Positions 55,639 through 63,318 of a stretch of 64,000 nt of DNA are shown here, one piece after another. The translations under genes were made by a program, and so were the position numbers. The stretch is from Candidatus Babela massiliensis. Its GTDB lineage: Bacteria > Babelota > Babeliae > Babelales > Babelaceae. The stretch is from positions 372,001 to 436,000 of the forward strand of contig NC_023003.1 of assembly GCF_000513475.1 (NCBI RefSeq), read 5' to 3'. Under the pieces are notes generated by a model. It was given only the letters and a program-made list of their open reading frames with translations, did no database searches and was not told the origin of the DNA. Position 1 is the first letter of the stretch. Every line of letters starts with the position of its first letter.

Positions 55639-56748
55639 TTAATCTTTATAGCTAAAATAATTTTTAGACAAGTTTTTGATATTCTTATCGGTCAAACCTA
55701 TTTCTCTAAGCCATTTAACAGCACGAAGAGCAGATTTACATCCAGCTGCAGCTGCAACTATTGCTTGACGATATTCAGCATCTTCAACATCACCCGCTGC
55801 AAAAACACCTTTTACCGAAGTTTCTTGAGTTACCGGATCAATAGTAATATAACCAAATTTATTAAGAGATAAAGACTTTTCAAAGAGTTCAGTATTAGGA
55901 TTTTGACCTATTGCTAAAAATAGACCATCGACTTTCATAGTACTTACTTCTTGAGTTATACTATCTTTAACTTCTAAGCCGTTAACTAGTTCTCCATCGC
56001 CTAGAACTTTTAATACCTGTTTATTATATATAACCTTTATATTTTCAAAATCTTCTAATTTATCACGCAATGTCTTAGTAGCTTTCATATTAACGTCACG
56101 AACTAAAATAAATATATTTTTAGCATAAGGTGCAAGCTGCATAGCTTCTTCAACTGCACTATCACCTCCACCTACAATAGCAACATCTCTATCTTTAAAG
56201 AAATGACAATCACAAACAGCACAAGAAGAAACTCCTCTACCCCAATAATCTAATTCTCCTTCAACTCCTAATTTTCTTGGAGCAGCGCCAGTAGATATTA
56301 TTATAGAAAGAGCATTAATCTTATCTCCAGATTCAGTATTCAAAACAAAAGGCCATTTATCAAAATCAACACTGGTAATAACATCTTCAATTATAGTAAC
56401 TCCAAAATCTCTAGCTTGTTCAAATAGACCATCCATGATATCATTTGCAAAAGCCTTTTTTATACCAGGCCAATTTTCAATATAAGTAGTTTGAGTTAAT
56501 TGTCCTCCTGGCAAGTTACCTGTAAATACAACAGTATGCATTCCTCCTCTTCTTCCATAAAGAGCTGCTGTTAATCCTGCAGGTCCCGAGCCTATAACTA
56601 CTATAGGAACAATATTATTTTTTTTAGCAATACTATTAAGATCTAAATTATATAATCTTGAAGGCAAACTTTCTCTTTCATTAGAACTGAAAATAGAAAC
56701 AAAACAAGAAAATATTAAAAAAATATTCATTATTTTAATCATATACAT
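55639..56748 (-). CDS. trxB: Thioredoxin reductase with N-terminal signal anchor
   Basis: NADPH-dependent flavoenzyme reducing thioredoxin. FAD motif GSGPAG (53-58 from the chosen start), redox CAVC (176-179), NADP motif GGGDSA (193-198) and the C-terminal FAD motif GVFAAGDVED. The catalytic core has normal length, but it is preceded by about 45 extra residues: MYMIKIMNIFLIFSCFVSIF, a hydrophobic signal or anchor, then a polar linker. GAGG 6 nt before the ATG at 56746-56748 supports this start over an ATG ten codons upstream, and either start keeps the hydrophobic segment. Export or membrane anchoring of thioredoxin reductase is unusual. Confidence 0.92.
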   Translation of the reverse strand: MYMIKIMNIFLIFSCFVSIFSSNERESLPSRLYNLDLNSIAKKNNIVPIVVIGSGPAGLTAALYGRRGGMHTVVFTGNLPGGQLTQTTYIENWPGIKKAFANDIMDGLFEQARDFGVTIIEDVITSVDFDKWPFVLNTESGDKINALSIIISTGAAPRKLGVEGELDYWGRGVSSCAVCDCHFFKDRDVAIVGGGDSAVEEAMQLAPYAKNIFILVRDVNMKATKTLRDKLEDFENIKVIYNKQVLKVLGDGELVNGLEVKDSITQEVSTMKVDGLFLAIGQNPNTELFEKSLSLNKFGYITIDPVTQETSVKGVFAAGDVEDAEYRQAIVAAAAGCKSALRAVKWLREIGLTDKNIKNLSKNYFSYKD

Positions 56749-56809
56749 TATTGACCTCTCTTTTTCATTTAAAAACATAAAATACCTAAGAAAAAATAAC
56801 TCAATTAAA

Positions 56810-56843
56810 AAACGAAAGCAAATATTAATATTTGCTTTCGTTT
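56810..56843 (-). terminator. Palindromic terminator
   Basis: Perfect 17-bp inverted repeat (AAACGAAAGCAAATATT and its complement) with AT-rich flanks, 34 bp downstream of the gene at 56877-57362 and upstream of trxB on the same strand. Confidence 0.7.
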
Positions 56844-56876
56844 GTATTTAAAATAAAATTGCTTGTAAAAATTATT

Positions 56877-57362
56877 TTAAGATATTTTCATTTTAAAAGA
56901 AGGGGTATTAATTGAAAATGCAGGCTTCTGCTTAGTTGAAAGAGTTGAACGAATCTGTTTCATAATTTTATAAAAAGTTTCTCTATTATTATACGAAAAT
57001 TCTCCTATAGTATTTAAATTATTATAGGCCAATATAGCAGTTCCTGCACCTAAAGTTCCCACAGCGGTTAATTTAGCATACTTTTTAAGCTCAGCACTTT
57101 TTCTACCATCGAATTTAGATTTCATAATCTCATTAAATTTAGCTGATATATTCTTATAATTATCTCCATGTAATACAATTAACCCTGTAGCTCCTAATAT
57201 TGTTGTACATAAAGCCAAATTACGTAACTGCTTATGTTTAATAGAGTTTTGAGGTAAACTTTGTTTAGCTTTTGTATCCTCAATTATATTAGAACCACCA
57301 AAAATAGGGTTTGTTAATATTACTAAAGAGAACACTAATATACTTTTCTTAATATTACTCAT
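56877..57362 (-). CDS. Small exported membrane protein
   Basis: 161 aa from the ATG at 57360-57362 (GTAGGT upstream; an ATG ten codons earlier lacks a ribosome-binding site). Signal peptide MSNIKKSILVFSLVILTNPIFG, a hydrophobic stretch at about 44-60 (LRNLALCTTILGATGLIVL), a Lys-rich amphipathic segment (KFNEIMKSKFDGRKSAELK), and a second hydrophobic segment (about 95-115). The same plan recurs in the genes at 57485, 59479, 60042 and 60691, so it is likely a divergent family member. Function unknown. Confidence 0.7.
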   Translation of the reverse strand: MSNIKKSILVFSLVILTNPIFGGSNIIEDTKAKQSLPQNSIKHKQLRNLALCTTILGATGLIVLHGDNYKNISAKFNEIMKSKFDGRKSAELKKYAKLTAVGTLGAGTAILAYNNLNTIGEFSYNNRETFYKIMKQIRSTLSTKQKPAFSINTPSFKMKIS

Positions 57363-57407
57363 ATTTAAATTACCTACGTAATTATATATCAATGTTAATA
57401 ATTATTT

Positions 57408-57436
57408 ATCACATTTTGCTAAATATTTATTTTCAA
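57408..57436 (-). promoter_or_regulatory. Candidate promoter element of the 56877-57362 gene
   Basis: CCTGTTGAAAATAAA on the minus strand is close to CCAGTTGCAAATAAA found before two neighbouring genes. A weak -10-like TGTGAT lies 17 nt downstream. Confidence 0.35.
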
Positions 57437-57484
57437 CAGGTCAAATATAATCAAACACCTTAAAGAGCTCTAATTGAATATGCC

Positions 57485-57880
57485 TTAAGATTTTCTTGAA
57501 GTAATATAATATGCAACAGAACCTAACAGTAATCCACCTGCAATAGACAAAACTGTAGCTTCTTTATCATTAAGCCCTTCGTCCTTTATCTCTTCCCATT
57601 TAATTACAGCAGGAATAACTATATCATCGCTTATTATATTTTCGGCTTTATTTTTTATACTTGTTACTTTTTCTCTAAAAATTTCACTATTTTCATATAA
57701 AATAGCAGATACTATGCCTGTTCCAGTTAAAATAGTAACAGGATAATAAAAATTTTTATTGTTAATAACATTTTTAAAATTATTCCAAACATTACTTAAA
57801 GTGGAATTAAAAGATTCTACAGGTAATATATTACCGCACGAAAACAACCCAACTAAAAATATAGATCTAAATTTCATCAT
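57485..57880 (-). CDS. Small exported membrane protein
   Basis: 131 aa. Signal peptide MMKFRSIFLVGLFSCGNILPVES, a first hydrophobic segment at about 45-63 (YYPVTILTGTGIVSAILY), a charged helix (ENSEIFREKVTSIKNKAEN), and a C-terminal hydrophobic segment (about 108-127, ATVLSIAGGLLLGSVAYYI) closing with TSRKS. AAAGGA lies upstream of the ATG. Layout as in its neighbours. Family not known. Confidence 0.7.
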   Translation of the reverse strand: MMKFRSIFLVGLFSCGNILPVESFNSTLSNVWNNFKNVINNKNFYYPVTILTGTGIVSAILYENSEIFREKVTSIKNKAENIISDDIVIPAVIKWEEIKDEGLNDKEATVLSIAGGLLLGSVAYYITSRKS

Positions 57881-58009
57881 TTTATAATCCTTTATATTTT
57901 CTAATTCAAAAACAAAACTTTATAATAAAATTATTATACTTAATAATAATATATCAAAATAAAAAAAAATAAAAAAAGCCCGGACAATTTGAAAGAAATA
58001 AAAAAAATA

Positions 58010-58030
58010 GCGCCCCATTAAATAGGGCGC
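58010..58030 (-). terminator. GC-rich terminator of the 58044/58697 operon
   Basis: GCGCCC pairs with GGGCGC around a 9-nt loop, followed on the minus strand by a long T-run. One of the few GC-rich stems in this AT-rich window, 14 bp after the stop. Confidence 0.85.
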
Positions 58031-58043
58031 CTAAAAAATAAAT

Positions 58044-58667
58044 TTATATAATATTAATATTATAAGATTTAATTGCTTCAGTCACTAAACCTTGTTGCTC
58101 ATTATTCAATATAGAAAAGAACAACGGATCTTGAATTAAAGTAAAATTACCTTCTAAAGCTTGATTAATAACATTATGTACATCTTGGTATTGTGCCCAT
58201 TGATCATGGGTTAAACTTGAAGTTAAATTGCTTAAGTAATTTTTGAAGTTAGTTAACTTAATATCTTCTTTCATATCTTCAACAATAATATTATGAAATC
58301 TAGTTCTGCTTTTATAGTAACTGTATAACTTTTTAAGACCAAAAGCTGATACTCCTAAAGCAAAAGCTCCTAATAAGTATTTCTTACTATTATTTTGAGA
58401 GTCATCTACTGAAATTATCTCTTGAGATGAATTATTATTAGCTTTGTTCATTACTCCTAAAATTGAATGCCTATGAACAACAAAATCTTGCCGAGAAGCA
58501 GGAGAATCAATTAGCGTAAATAAAGAATTTCTATCACTATTTTTATTTGCTTGAACTCGATTATTCACAACATTTCTTACAAGACCTGCCATAGAATATA
58601 ATTTAGTACTAAAATTTAAGGGTATAATCGCTGAAAGTAAAATTACTAATAACTTATTATTCAACAT
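58044..58667 (-). CDS. Exported protein, DQW paralogue 1
   Basis: 207 aa. Signal peptide at about 1-25 (ends TKLYSMAG), a polar linker, one hydrophobic segment at about 95-115 (KYLLGAFALGVSAFGLKKLY), then a helical C-terminal domain with LTSSLTHDQWAQYQDVHNVI, GNFTLIQDPLFFSIL and NNEQQGLVTEAI. That last domain is homologous to the next gene upstream (58697-59368). GGAGG lies 7 nt before the ATG. The 29-bp gap to the preceding gene indicates an operon of two paralogues. Function unknown; the C-terminal domain may lie on one face of the membrane. Confidence 0.78.
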   Translation of the reverse strand: MLNNKLLVILLSAIIPLNFSTKLYSMAGLVRNVVNNRVQANKNSDRNSLFTLIDSPASRQDFVVHRHSILGVMNKANNNSSQEIISVDDSQNNSKKYLLGAFALGVSAFGLKKLYSYYKSRTRFHNIIVEDMKEDIKLTNFKNYLSNLTSSLTHDQWAQYQDVHNVINQALEGNFTLIQDPLFFSILNNEQQGLVTEAIKSYNINII

Positions 58668-58696
58668 AATTTTGCCTCCACATATTTCTAACTAAT

Positions 58697-59368
58697 TTAC
58701 TTTTTCTCTAAAGTAAATTTTTCTATCATTAATTCAACAATAGCTTTTTGTTCTTCGTTAAGAGCGCATAAAAAATGCTCAAAATCTTTATCTTTCAAAA
58801 TCAATGGATTACCATGAATTCTTATCAATTTATCATCCATATCATCATACATGTGCCATTGATCATTAGATAAAGTAGCTATAAGTTTATCAAATAATTG
58901 CTCAAAACCTAAGTTATCAAATCTATGTTGAACACCATTTGGTACTTTTGGTTCTTGATTTTCGGCTATAAAGTCAAAAATATCATCTTGAGTAGTTTGA
59001 CTTGCTTGATCTGTTTCAACTTTTTTTAAAGGAGTTCTTATTTTATAAAATTTATTATAAAGCCAATATCCACCGCCTAAGGTAATTACTGCTGCAGCAA
59101 CCATCATTCCTCTACCTGTTGGAGTATGTATAAATCTAGTGGCTTGAATCTCAGGTTCATAATCCTCAGGTTTCGAATTCATCAAAAAGAATAATCTCTT
59201 AGCTGGTCCTTCCCCCAGATCTTCCACAATTTCCTCTGGTGTTCGAATATCTGTTGGGCAACGAGGAGTAGAACGTACTGTAGGAGTTTCAGAAGAAGTT
59301 TCCATAGAAAACAAAGAATTAGTAAAACTAAAGAAAAGTAAAGATGTGAGTATATATCTCATATTCAT
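58697..59368 (-). CDS. Exported protein, DQW paralogue 2
   Basis: 223 aa from the ATG at 59366-59368 (GGAGG 6 nt upstream). Signal peptide ends NSLFSMETSS. A Pro/Thr-rich segment and an acidic helix follow, with one membrane segment at about 88-108 (GMMVAAAVITLGGGYWLY), then the same C-terminal domain as its neighbour: ATLSNDQWHMYDDMDD, GNPLILKDKDFEHFL, LNEEQKAIVELMI. The paired tandem copies arose by duplication and have diverged strongly outside this domain. No known family recognised. Confidence 0.78.
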   Translation of the reverse strand: MNMRYILTSLLFFSFTNSLFSMETSSETPTVRSTPRCPTDIRTPEEIVEDLGEGPAKRLFFLMNSKPEDYEPEIQATRFIHTPTGRGMMVAAAVITLGGGYWLYNKFYKIRTPLKKVETDQASQTTQDDIFDFIAENQEPKVPNGVQHRFDNLGFEQLFDKLIATLSNDQWHMYDDMDDKLIRIHGNPLILKDKDFEHFLCALNEEQKAIVELMIEKFTLEKK

Positions 59369-59439
59369 AATCAACCTCCAATAAATATTTGATATTTTAA
59401 TTTTTAAAATAAATCATTAAAAAGAAAAGATATTAATAG

Positions 59440-59463
59440 CAAGGCCCTGAGTTCAGGGCCTTG
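59440..59463 (-). terminator. Terminator of the 60042/59479 operon
   Basis: CAAGGCCCTGA pairs with TCAGGGCCTTG around a 2-nt loop, a strong GC-rich stem 15 bp after the stop codon of the gene at 59479. Confidence 0.75.
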
Positions 59464-59478
59464 TTTGATTATTTCTTA

Positions 59479-60006
59479 TTACACGCTAGGCAAATGATAT
59501 TTTTCAACATATTTACCAAGTAATTTATAACCTGCAATAAGACCTACACCAGTTGCGCCTGTTACAGCAGCTATTTTTGTATATTTAGCTTTTTTAGCTT
59601 TATCCATTTTGCTATAGCTATCTTTTAAAGAATTATATTTTGCTTTTAAAGAATTAAGCTTATCTTTTGTAAAATTCTTAGCTTGAGCAGCTTTATTATT
59701 TACAGCATCTTTAAAATTCTTGTTATATTTATAAGCAGCAGCAAAACCAGTTGTTCCTAAAGTACCTAAAGCTAAAACTACTTTTGTAGACTTATTTAAG
59801 CCCTTTACATAATCAAAAGAAGCTTTTCCTGCTTGAGCTGTTGCATTTGCACCCTTAATTGCATTTGAGTACGCATAATTACCAGCTGTTTTTGCGCTAC
59901 CTTTAATCTTTTCCCAAGTAGGTATATAATCATTCCACGCTGCAAAAGCACTATTTGCTGGAACTAATAAAGCTAAAGTTAGCATATATTTTTTTAAATT
60001 ATTCAT
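59479..60006 (-). CDS. Small exported membrane protein (NNLKK family)
   Basis: 175 aa from the ATG at 60004-60006, which has GAGG upstream. A signal peptide (MNNLKKYMLTLALLVPANSAFA) is nearly the same as in the next gene. It then has an Ala/Lys-rich helix, a hydrophobic segment (STKVVLALGTLGTTGFAAAY), the family stretch KNFKDAVNNKAAQAKNF with LKAKYNSLK, and a second hydrophobic segment (IAAVTGATGVGLIAGY). Paralogue of 60042 and 60691. Only 35 bp separate it from the upstream paralogue, so they are co-transcribed. Function unknown; abundant Lys/Ala and amphipathic helices suggest membrane association. Confidence 0.78.
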   Translation of the reverse strand: MNNLKKYMLTLALLVPANSAFAAWNDYIPTWEKIKGSAKTAGNYAYSNAIKGANATAQAGKASFDYVKGLNKSTKVVLALGTLGTTGFAAAYKYNKNFKDAVNNKAAQAKNFTKDKLNSLKAKYNSLKDSYSKMDKAKKAKYTKIAAVTGATGVGLIAGYKLLGKYVEKYHLPSV

Positions 60007-60041
60007 ATTATTTACCTCGTTTATATAATTCAATATATTTC

Positions 60042-60563
60042 TTACTTATTTTTAATTTTATTATAAATATTAGCAATACCCCAAACTGCTGCTGTAGAGG
60101 CTCCTGCAAGAGCTGTATACTTAGCAACTTTTTTAGCTTTAGCTTCTTGAGCATCAGTTACATTATATTTTTCTTTTAAATCAGCATACTTATTTTGAAT
60201 AGCTGCCAACTTGTTATTTGCAAATCTCTTAACTGGAGAAAGTTTATCATTAACCGCTCTATTAAATTTTGTATTTTTATTATACGCAATTCCTGTAGCA
60301 GTTAAACCCGTAGCTATTACAGCTAGAACAGCACTATTTTTAGAATTATTTTTAATTACATCTTGTAATCTAGATGAATTAACAAATGCAAAATCCTTAA
60401 ACTTTTCAGATAATTCTGAAGTTTTAGAAGATATAGCATTCCAAGTATTTTTTGTTATATCTTTCGCACTTTGCAAAGTAGGAATACTCCAAGATATTGC
60501 AAAAGCACTGTTTACTGGAATTAATAGTGACAACGCTAACATTGTCTTTTTCAAATTATTCAT
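60042..60563 (-). CDS. Small exported membrane protein (NNLKK family)
   Basis: 173 aa. Signal peptide MNNLKKTMLALSLLIPVNSAFA, a helical part (TLQSAKDITKNTWNAISS), a hydrophobic segment (SAVLAVIATGLTATGIAY), the shared KFNRAVNDKLSPVKRF and NKYADLKEKYN region, and a second hydrophobic segment (YTALAGASTAAVWGIANI). GGAGG precedes the ATG by 9 nt. The promoter-like element at 60655-60682 lies upstream. First gene of a two-gene operon with its paralogue at 59479. Confidence 0.78.
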   Translation of the reverse strand: MNNLKKTMLALSLLIPVNSAFAISWSIPTLQSAKDITKNTWNAISSKTSELSEKFKDFAFVNSSRLQDVIKNNSKNSAVLAVIATGLTATGIAYNKNTKFNRAVNDKLSPVKRFANNKLAAIQNKYADLKEKYNVTDAQEAKAKKVAKYTALAGASTAAVWGIANIYNKIKNK

Positions 60564-60654
60564 ATTTATTTACCTCCGTAATTATGAATTAATTTTAGAT
60601 TATTGTTTTTATTATCAACTCAAATTAAATATTAAATTTAAGCTTATATTTAAT

Positions 60655-60682
60655 ATAATACCTGTTAATTTTTTATTTGCAA
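60655..60682 (-). promoter_or_regulatory. Promoter of the 60042/59479 operon
   Basis: Minus strand: TTGCAA, 16-nt spacer, TATTAT, within the conserved block CCAGTTGCAAATAAA also present before the gene at 60691-61224. Position, about 90-120 nt before the start codon, and recurrence support a promoter. Confidence 0.55.
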
Positions 60683-60690
60683 CTGGTTAA

Positions 60691-61224
60691 CTATTTGCGC
60701 TTTTTACCCTTAATAGCATTAAATTTATTGTTAATACCTTTGAACATACCCTGGAGATTTTGCATATTTCCTTTTACATAACTATGCAAACCATTAAGAT
60801 TTTCGCTTATAGAACGAAATTTTTTATTATTAGAATCATTTATCTCATTTATACGTACGTCTATATTTTTAAGCTTCGCATTATTATTTAATTGTAAATA
60901 TATAACTGTACCTAATAATCCCGCTAGAGCGGTTCCAATTACCAAATTATTTTTATCAATTAAATCAAATTTAGACTTAATTTGCTTTAATTTATCTTGA
61001 GAATAATCTTTGACTTTTAAAGCTCTTTTATCCACATTTTCTTTGAATTTTTTATTCTTTTTATAAGAAACTATACCTGTAACAGCCGCCGTACCTGCAA
61101 TAGCAGTAGTAAGTATAGCCTTTGGATTATTCTTAACCAAACTTCCAAAATCAACAAAAGCAAAAGCATTACTAAACGGTAATAATAATGCTAAAGACAA
61201 AGCTGTTTTTTTAACCATACTCAT
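60691..61224 (-). CDS. Small exported membrane protein (NNLKK family, divergent)
   Basis: 177 aa. Signal peptide MSMVKKTALSLALLLPFSNAFA, a hydrophobic segment (about 33-52), the family stretch KNKKFKENVDKRALKVKDYS with LKQIKSKFDLI, a second hydrophobic segment (VIGTALAGLLGTVIYLQL), and then an extra C-terminal helical, basic extension (LNGLHSYVKGNMQNL, ending KGKKRK) not found in the two paralogues. GAGG lies before the ATG. Separate transcript from the paralogue downstream, as both have promoter elements. Confidence 0.78.
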   Translation of the reverse strand: MSMVKKTALSLALLLPFSNAFAFVDFGSLVKNNPKAILTTAIAGTAAVTGIVSYKKNKKFKENVDKRALKVKDYSQDKLKQIKSKFDLIDKNNLVIGTALAGLLGTVIYLQLNNNAKLKNIDVRINEINDSNNKKFRSISENLNGLHSYVKGNMQNLQGMFKGINNKFNAIKGKKRK

Positions 61225-61306
61225 ATTTTACCTCAAATTATTTTATTTTAAATTTATTAATAATTTTTAATTTTATGCTAAAAACACTTTTAACACTTTA
61301 TATAAA

Positions 61307-61334
61307 ATATTATAGATTTAAAATTTATTTGCAA
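61307..61334 (-). promoter_or_regulatory. Promoter of the 60691-61224 gene
   Basis: Minus strand: CCCAGTTGCAAATAAA block with TTGCAA, then TATAAT after 14 nt or TAATAT after 16 nt. It shares about 15 bp with the element at 60655-60682. Confidence 0.5.
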
Positions 61335-61444
61335 CTGGGTTACGAGTCAGAAGTAAATCTCTAATTGAATAGGTATTAGATAATAAATATCATTAGTTTT
61401 GCTTAAGTAGTTTGCTTGTCACATCTATATTATAAATATAAAAA

Positions 61445-61472
61445 GAGATACCTAAAAAATTTTAGGTATCTC
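61445..61472 (-). terminator. Terminator downstream of ankyrin pseudogene
   Basis: GAGATACCTAAAA pairs with TTTTAGGTATCTC, followed on the minus strand by a T-rich stretch. Retained although the gene upstream is broken. Confidence 0.65.
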
Positions 61473-61550
61473 GTTAATCTAAACTTATAGAAATAATTTA
61501 ACTTAAAATGTAATTTTTTTACATTTTAAACTCTATAATAGTTGAACTTC

Positions 61551-63247
61551 TTATTTATCAAAAAGCTTTTTGTACACTTTATAGCTAGAGGGATTTAAGT
61601 ATGAATTATTCCATTCTTCTTTCTTTTTTTGATCATTGTTTTCGATTGCATTATCAATTAAAGTAAGAATATTAGAATCACAATTCAATGCCAAATCACG
61701 AGCTGATTGATCTTTATTATTTCTAGCATAAAAATCAAGAAAATCAAAAGTTAATAACTTTTTAACAAGCCACTCTTTTTTGGCATGATTTACCATTAAA
61801 TTAGGATTAGCTCCAGCAATAATCAATTTAGCCACCTCTACTTCAACATGATCAGTATAATTAATTTCTAAAATAACTTTCAAATTAGCGTTTAATTCTT
61901 CTTTGCTGAAATTTATAAATTCCGCTGCACAACGTTTTTTTAAATAATATTTGGCATAGTTTAGCAAATCGTCTTTTAGCACAATACATTCTTTGCTATT
62001 TAATAATTTTTCAATTTTATCTAACAAACTAAATAAATCATCATTTTGTTGAAATAGCTCTCTTAATTTTTTTAGTAACTCTAACTTAATAGAAGCTGTA
62101 TTTTTAAAATCAAAATCTTTTTTATTATAATCACGCAAAAAGTTACTAGCACCAATATTATTGTTTATATTAGCTACGTCTAAAGCTGATTCGCCATTAT
62201 TATTTTTAATATTAATATCAGCCCCATACCCTAATAGAAGTTGTATAGCATCTATTAGGTCATTATCTTTCGAGCAATCACAGTTCACTAGATGAATTAA
62301 AGCAGTATTGCCATTATTATCTTGCATATTAATATTAACATCATGCACTAATAAAAATTCAATTAATTTTCCTCTATCGAGAGACTTTTTAGTTACAGCA
62401 ATCATTAGGGCTGTCATTCCTCTATCATCTTGCAAATCAATATTTGCTCCTTTACTAATTAATAGCCGAACCAAACTATAGTCTTTCCACATAGTAGCTT
62501 CCATCAAAAGAGTTCTTCCTAATAAGCCGCGATCATTAATATAAGCACCATTGTCGATTAACATTTCTACTAAATCTTGGTTATGTCGCGCTTCTAGAAA
62601 ATTACTATTAATATTACTCCACCCAGTATAAGGAGAATAAGCTTTATGCTCACCGCATTTTTCAATCGCTCTACTTAAAATACATTCACCTTGCCTATCT
62701 CTAGCATTAATATTAAGACCATATTTTATTAACTTAGGTATTAAATTAGAAAAATCAGACCGTATAATCTTAAATAATATAGGTGACAATCCATATTTGT
62801 ACTTAACTAATACGTTAGGATTAGCTCACTTAACTATTAATTGTATAGCTTCTTCTTCTTTTTCCTTACTATAAGGTCCTTCTAATATATTTTTCAATTG
62901 TGCTGTTAATAGAGCTTTTCTTTTACATTCTTCTTTGAAATTTATTAAATTAGTAGAAAATTGATTTAAGTCACTGTTTATAATTAAGCTCAAAGTTAAG
63001 TACTCAGAAGCTTTTTTGCAAGCCTCTTCTAATCATTATCTTGAAATATATTTTCCAGTACAGCTTCAATACGTTTTACTTCTAAATTTAAAGTATCACT
63101 TTTACATTCTTCTATAAAACCTAAAAAATAATCTTTAAATTGAACTAGTTCTGGTTTTATTGATAAAACTTCTTCCAAAAAATGCAAAGCTTTATCATAG
63201 GACTCTTTAGAATCTTCATTTTGAAAAATATTTTTAAAAATTACAAA
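61551..63247 (-). pseudogene. Ankyrin-repeat gene broken by a frameshift and a stop
   Basis: The minus strand encodes one damaged protein. First part (63247 to about 63033): YDKALHFLEEVLSIKPELV through VLENIFQDND. Near 63030-63036 the frame shifts and continues EACKKASEYLTLSLIIN to EEEAIQLIVK, where TGA at 62826-62828 interrupts. The same frame then goes on as ANPNVLVKYKYGLSPILF through about eight ankyrin repeats (GANIDLQDDRGMTALMIA, YGADINIKNNNGESALDVA) to 61551. Homologous segments (AKLIIAGANPN) show that the TGA replaces a Gly codon. There is no ATG near the start of the open downstream part, so expression is unlikely. The terminator at 61445 is intact. Confidence 0.8.
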
Positions 63248-63318
63248 TTAGAATAATTTACTACGTACTTTGAATTACAAAAGTAAAATGTCAGAAATAT
63301 AAAAAAAGCTATGAATTT

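Larger units (their letters stand above)
61225..61550. other. Intergenic region with promoter and terminator
   Basis: Holds the promoter-like element (61307-61334) of the 60691-61224 gene and the hairpin at 61445-61472; no coding sequence or RNA gene recognised. Confidence 0.5.
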
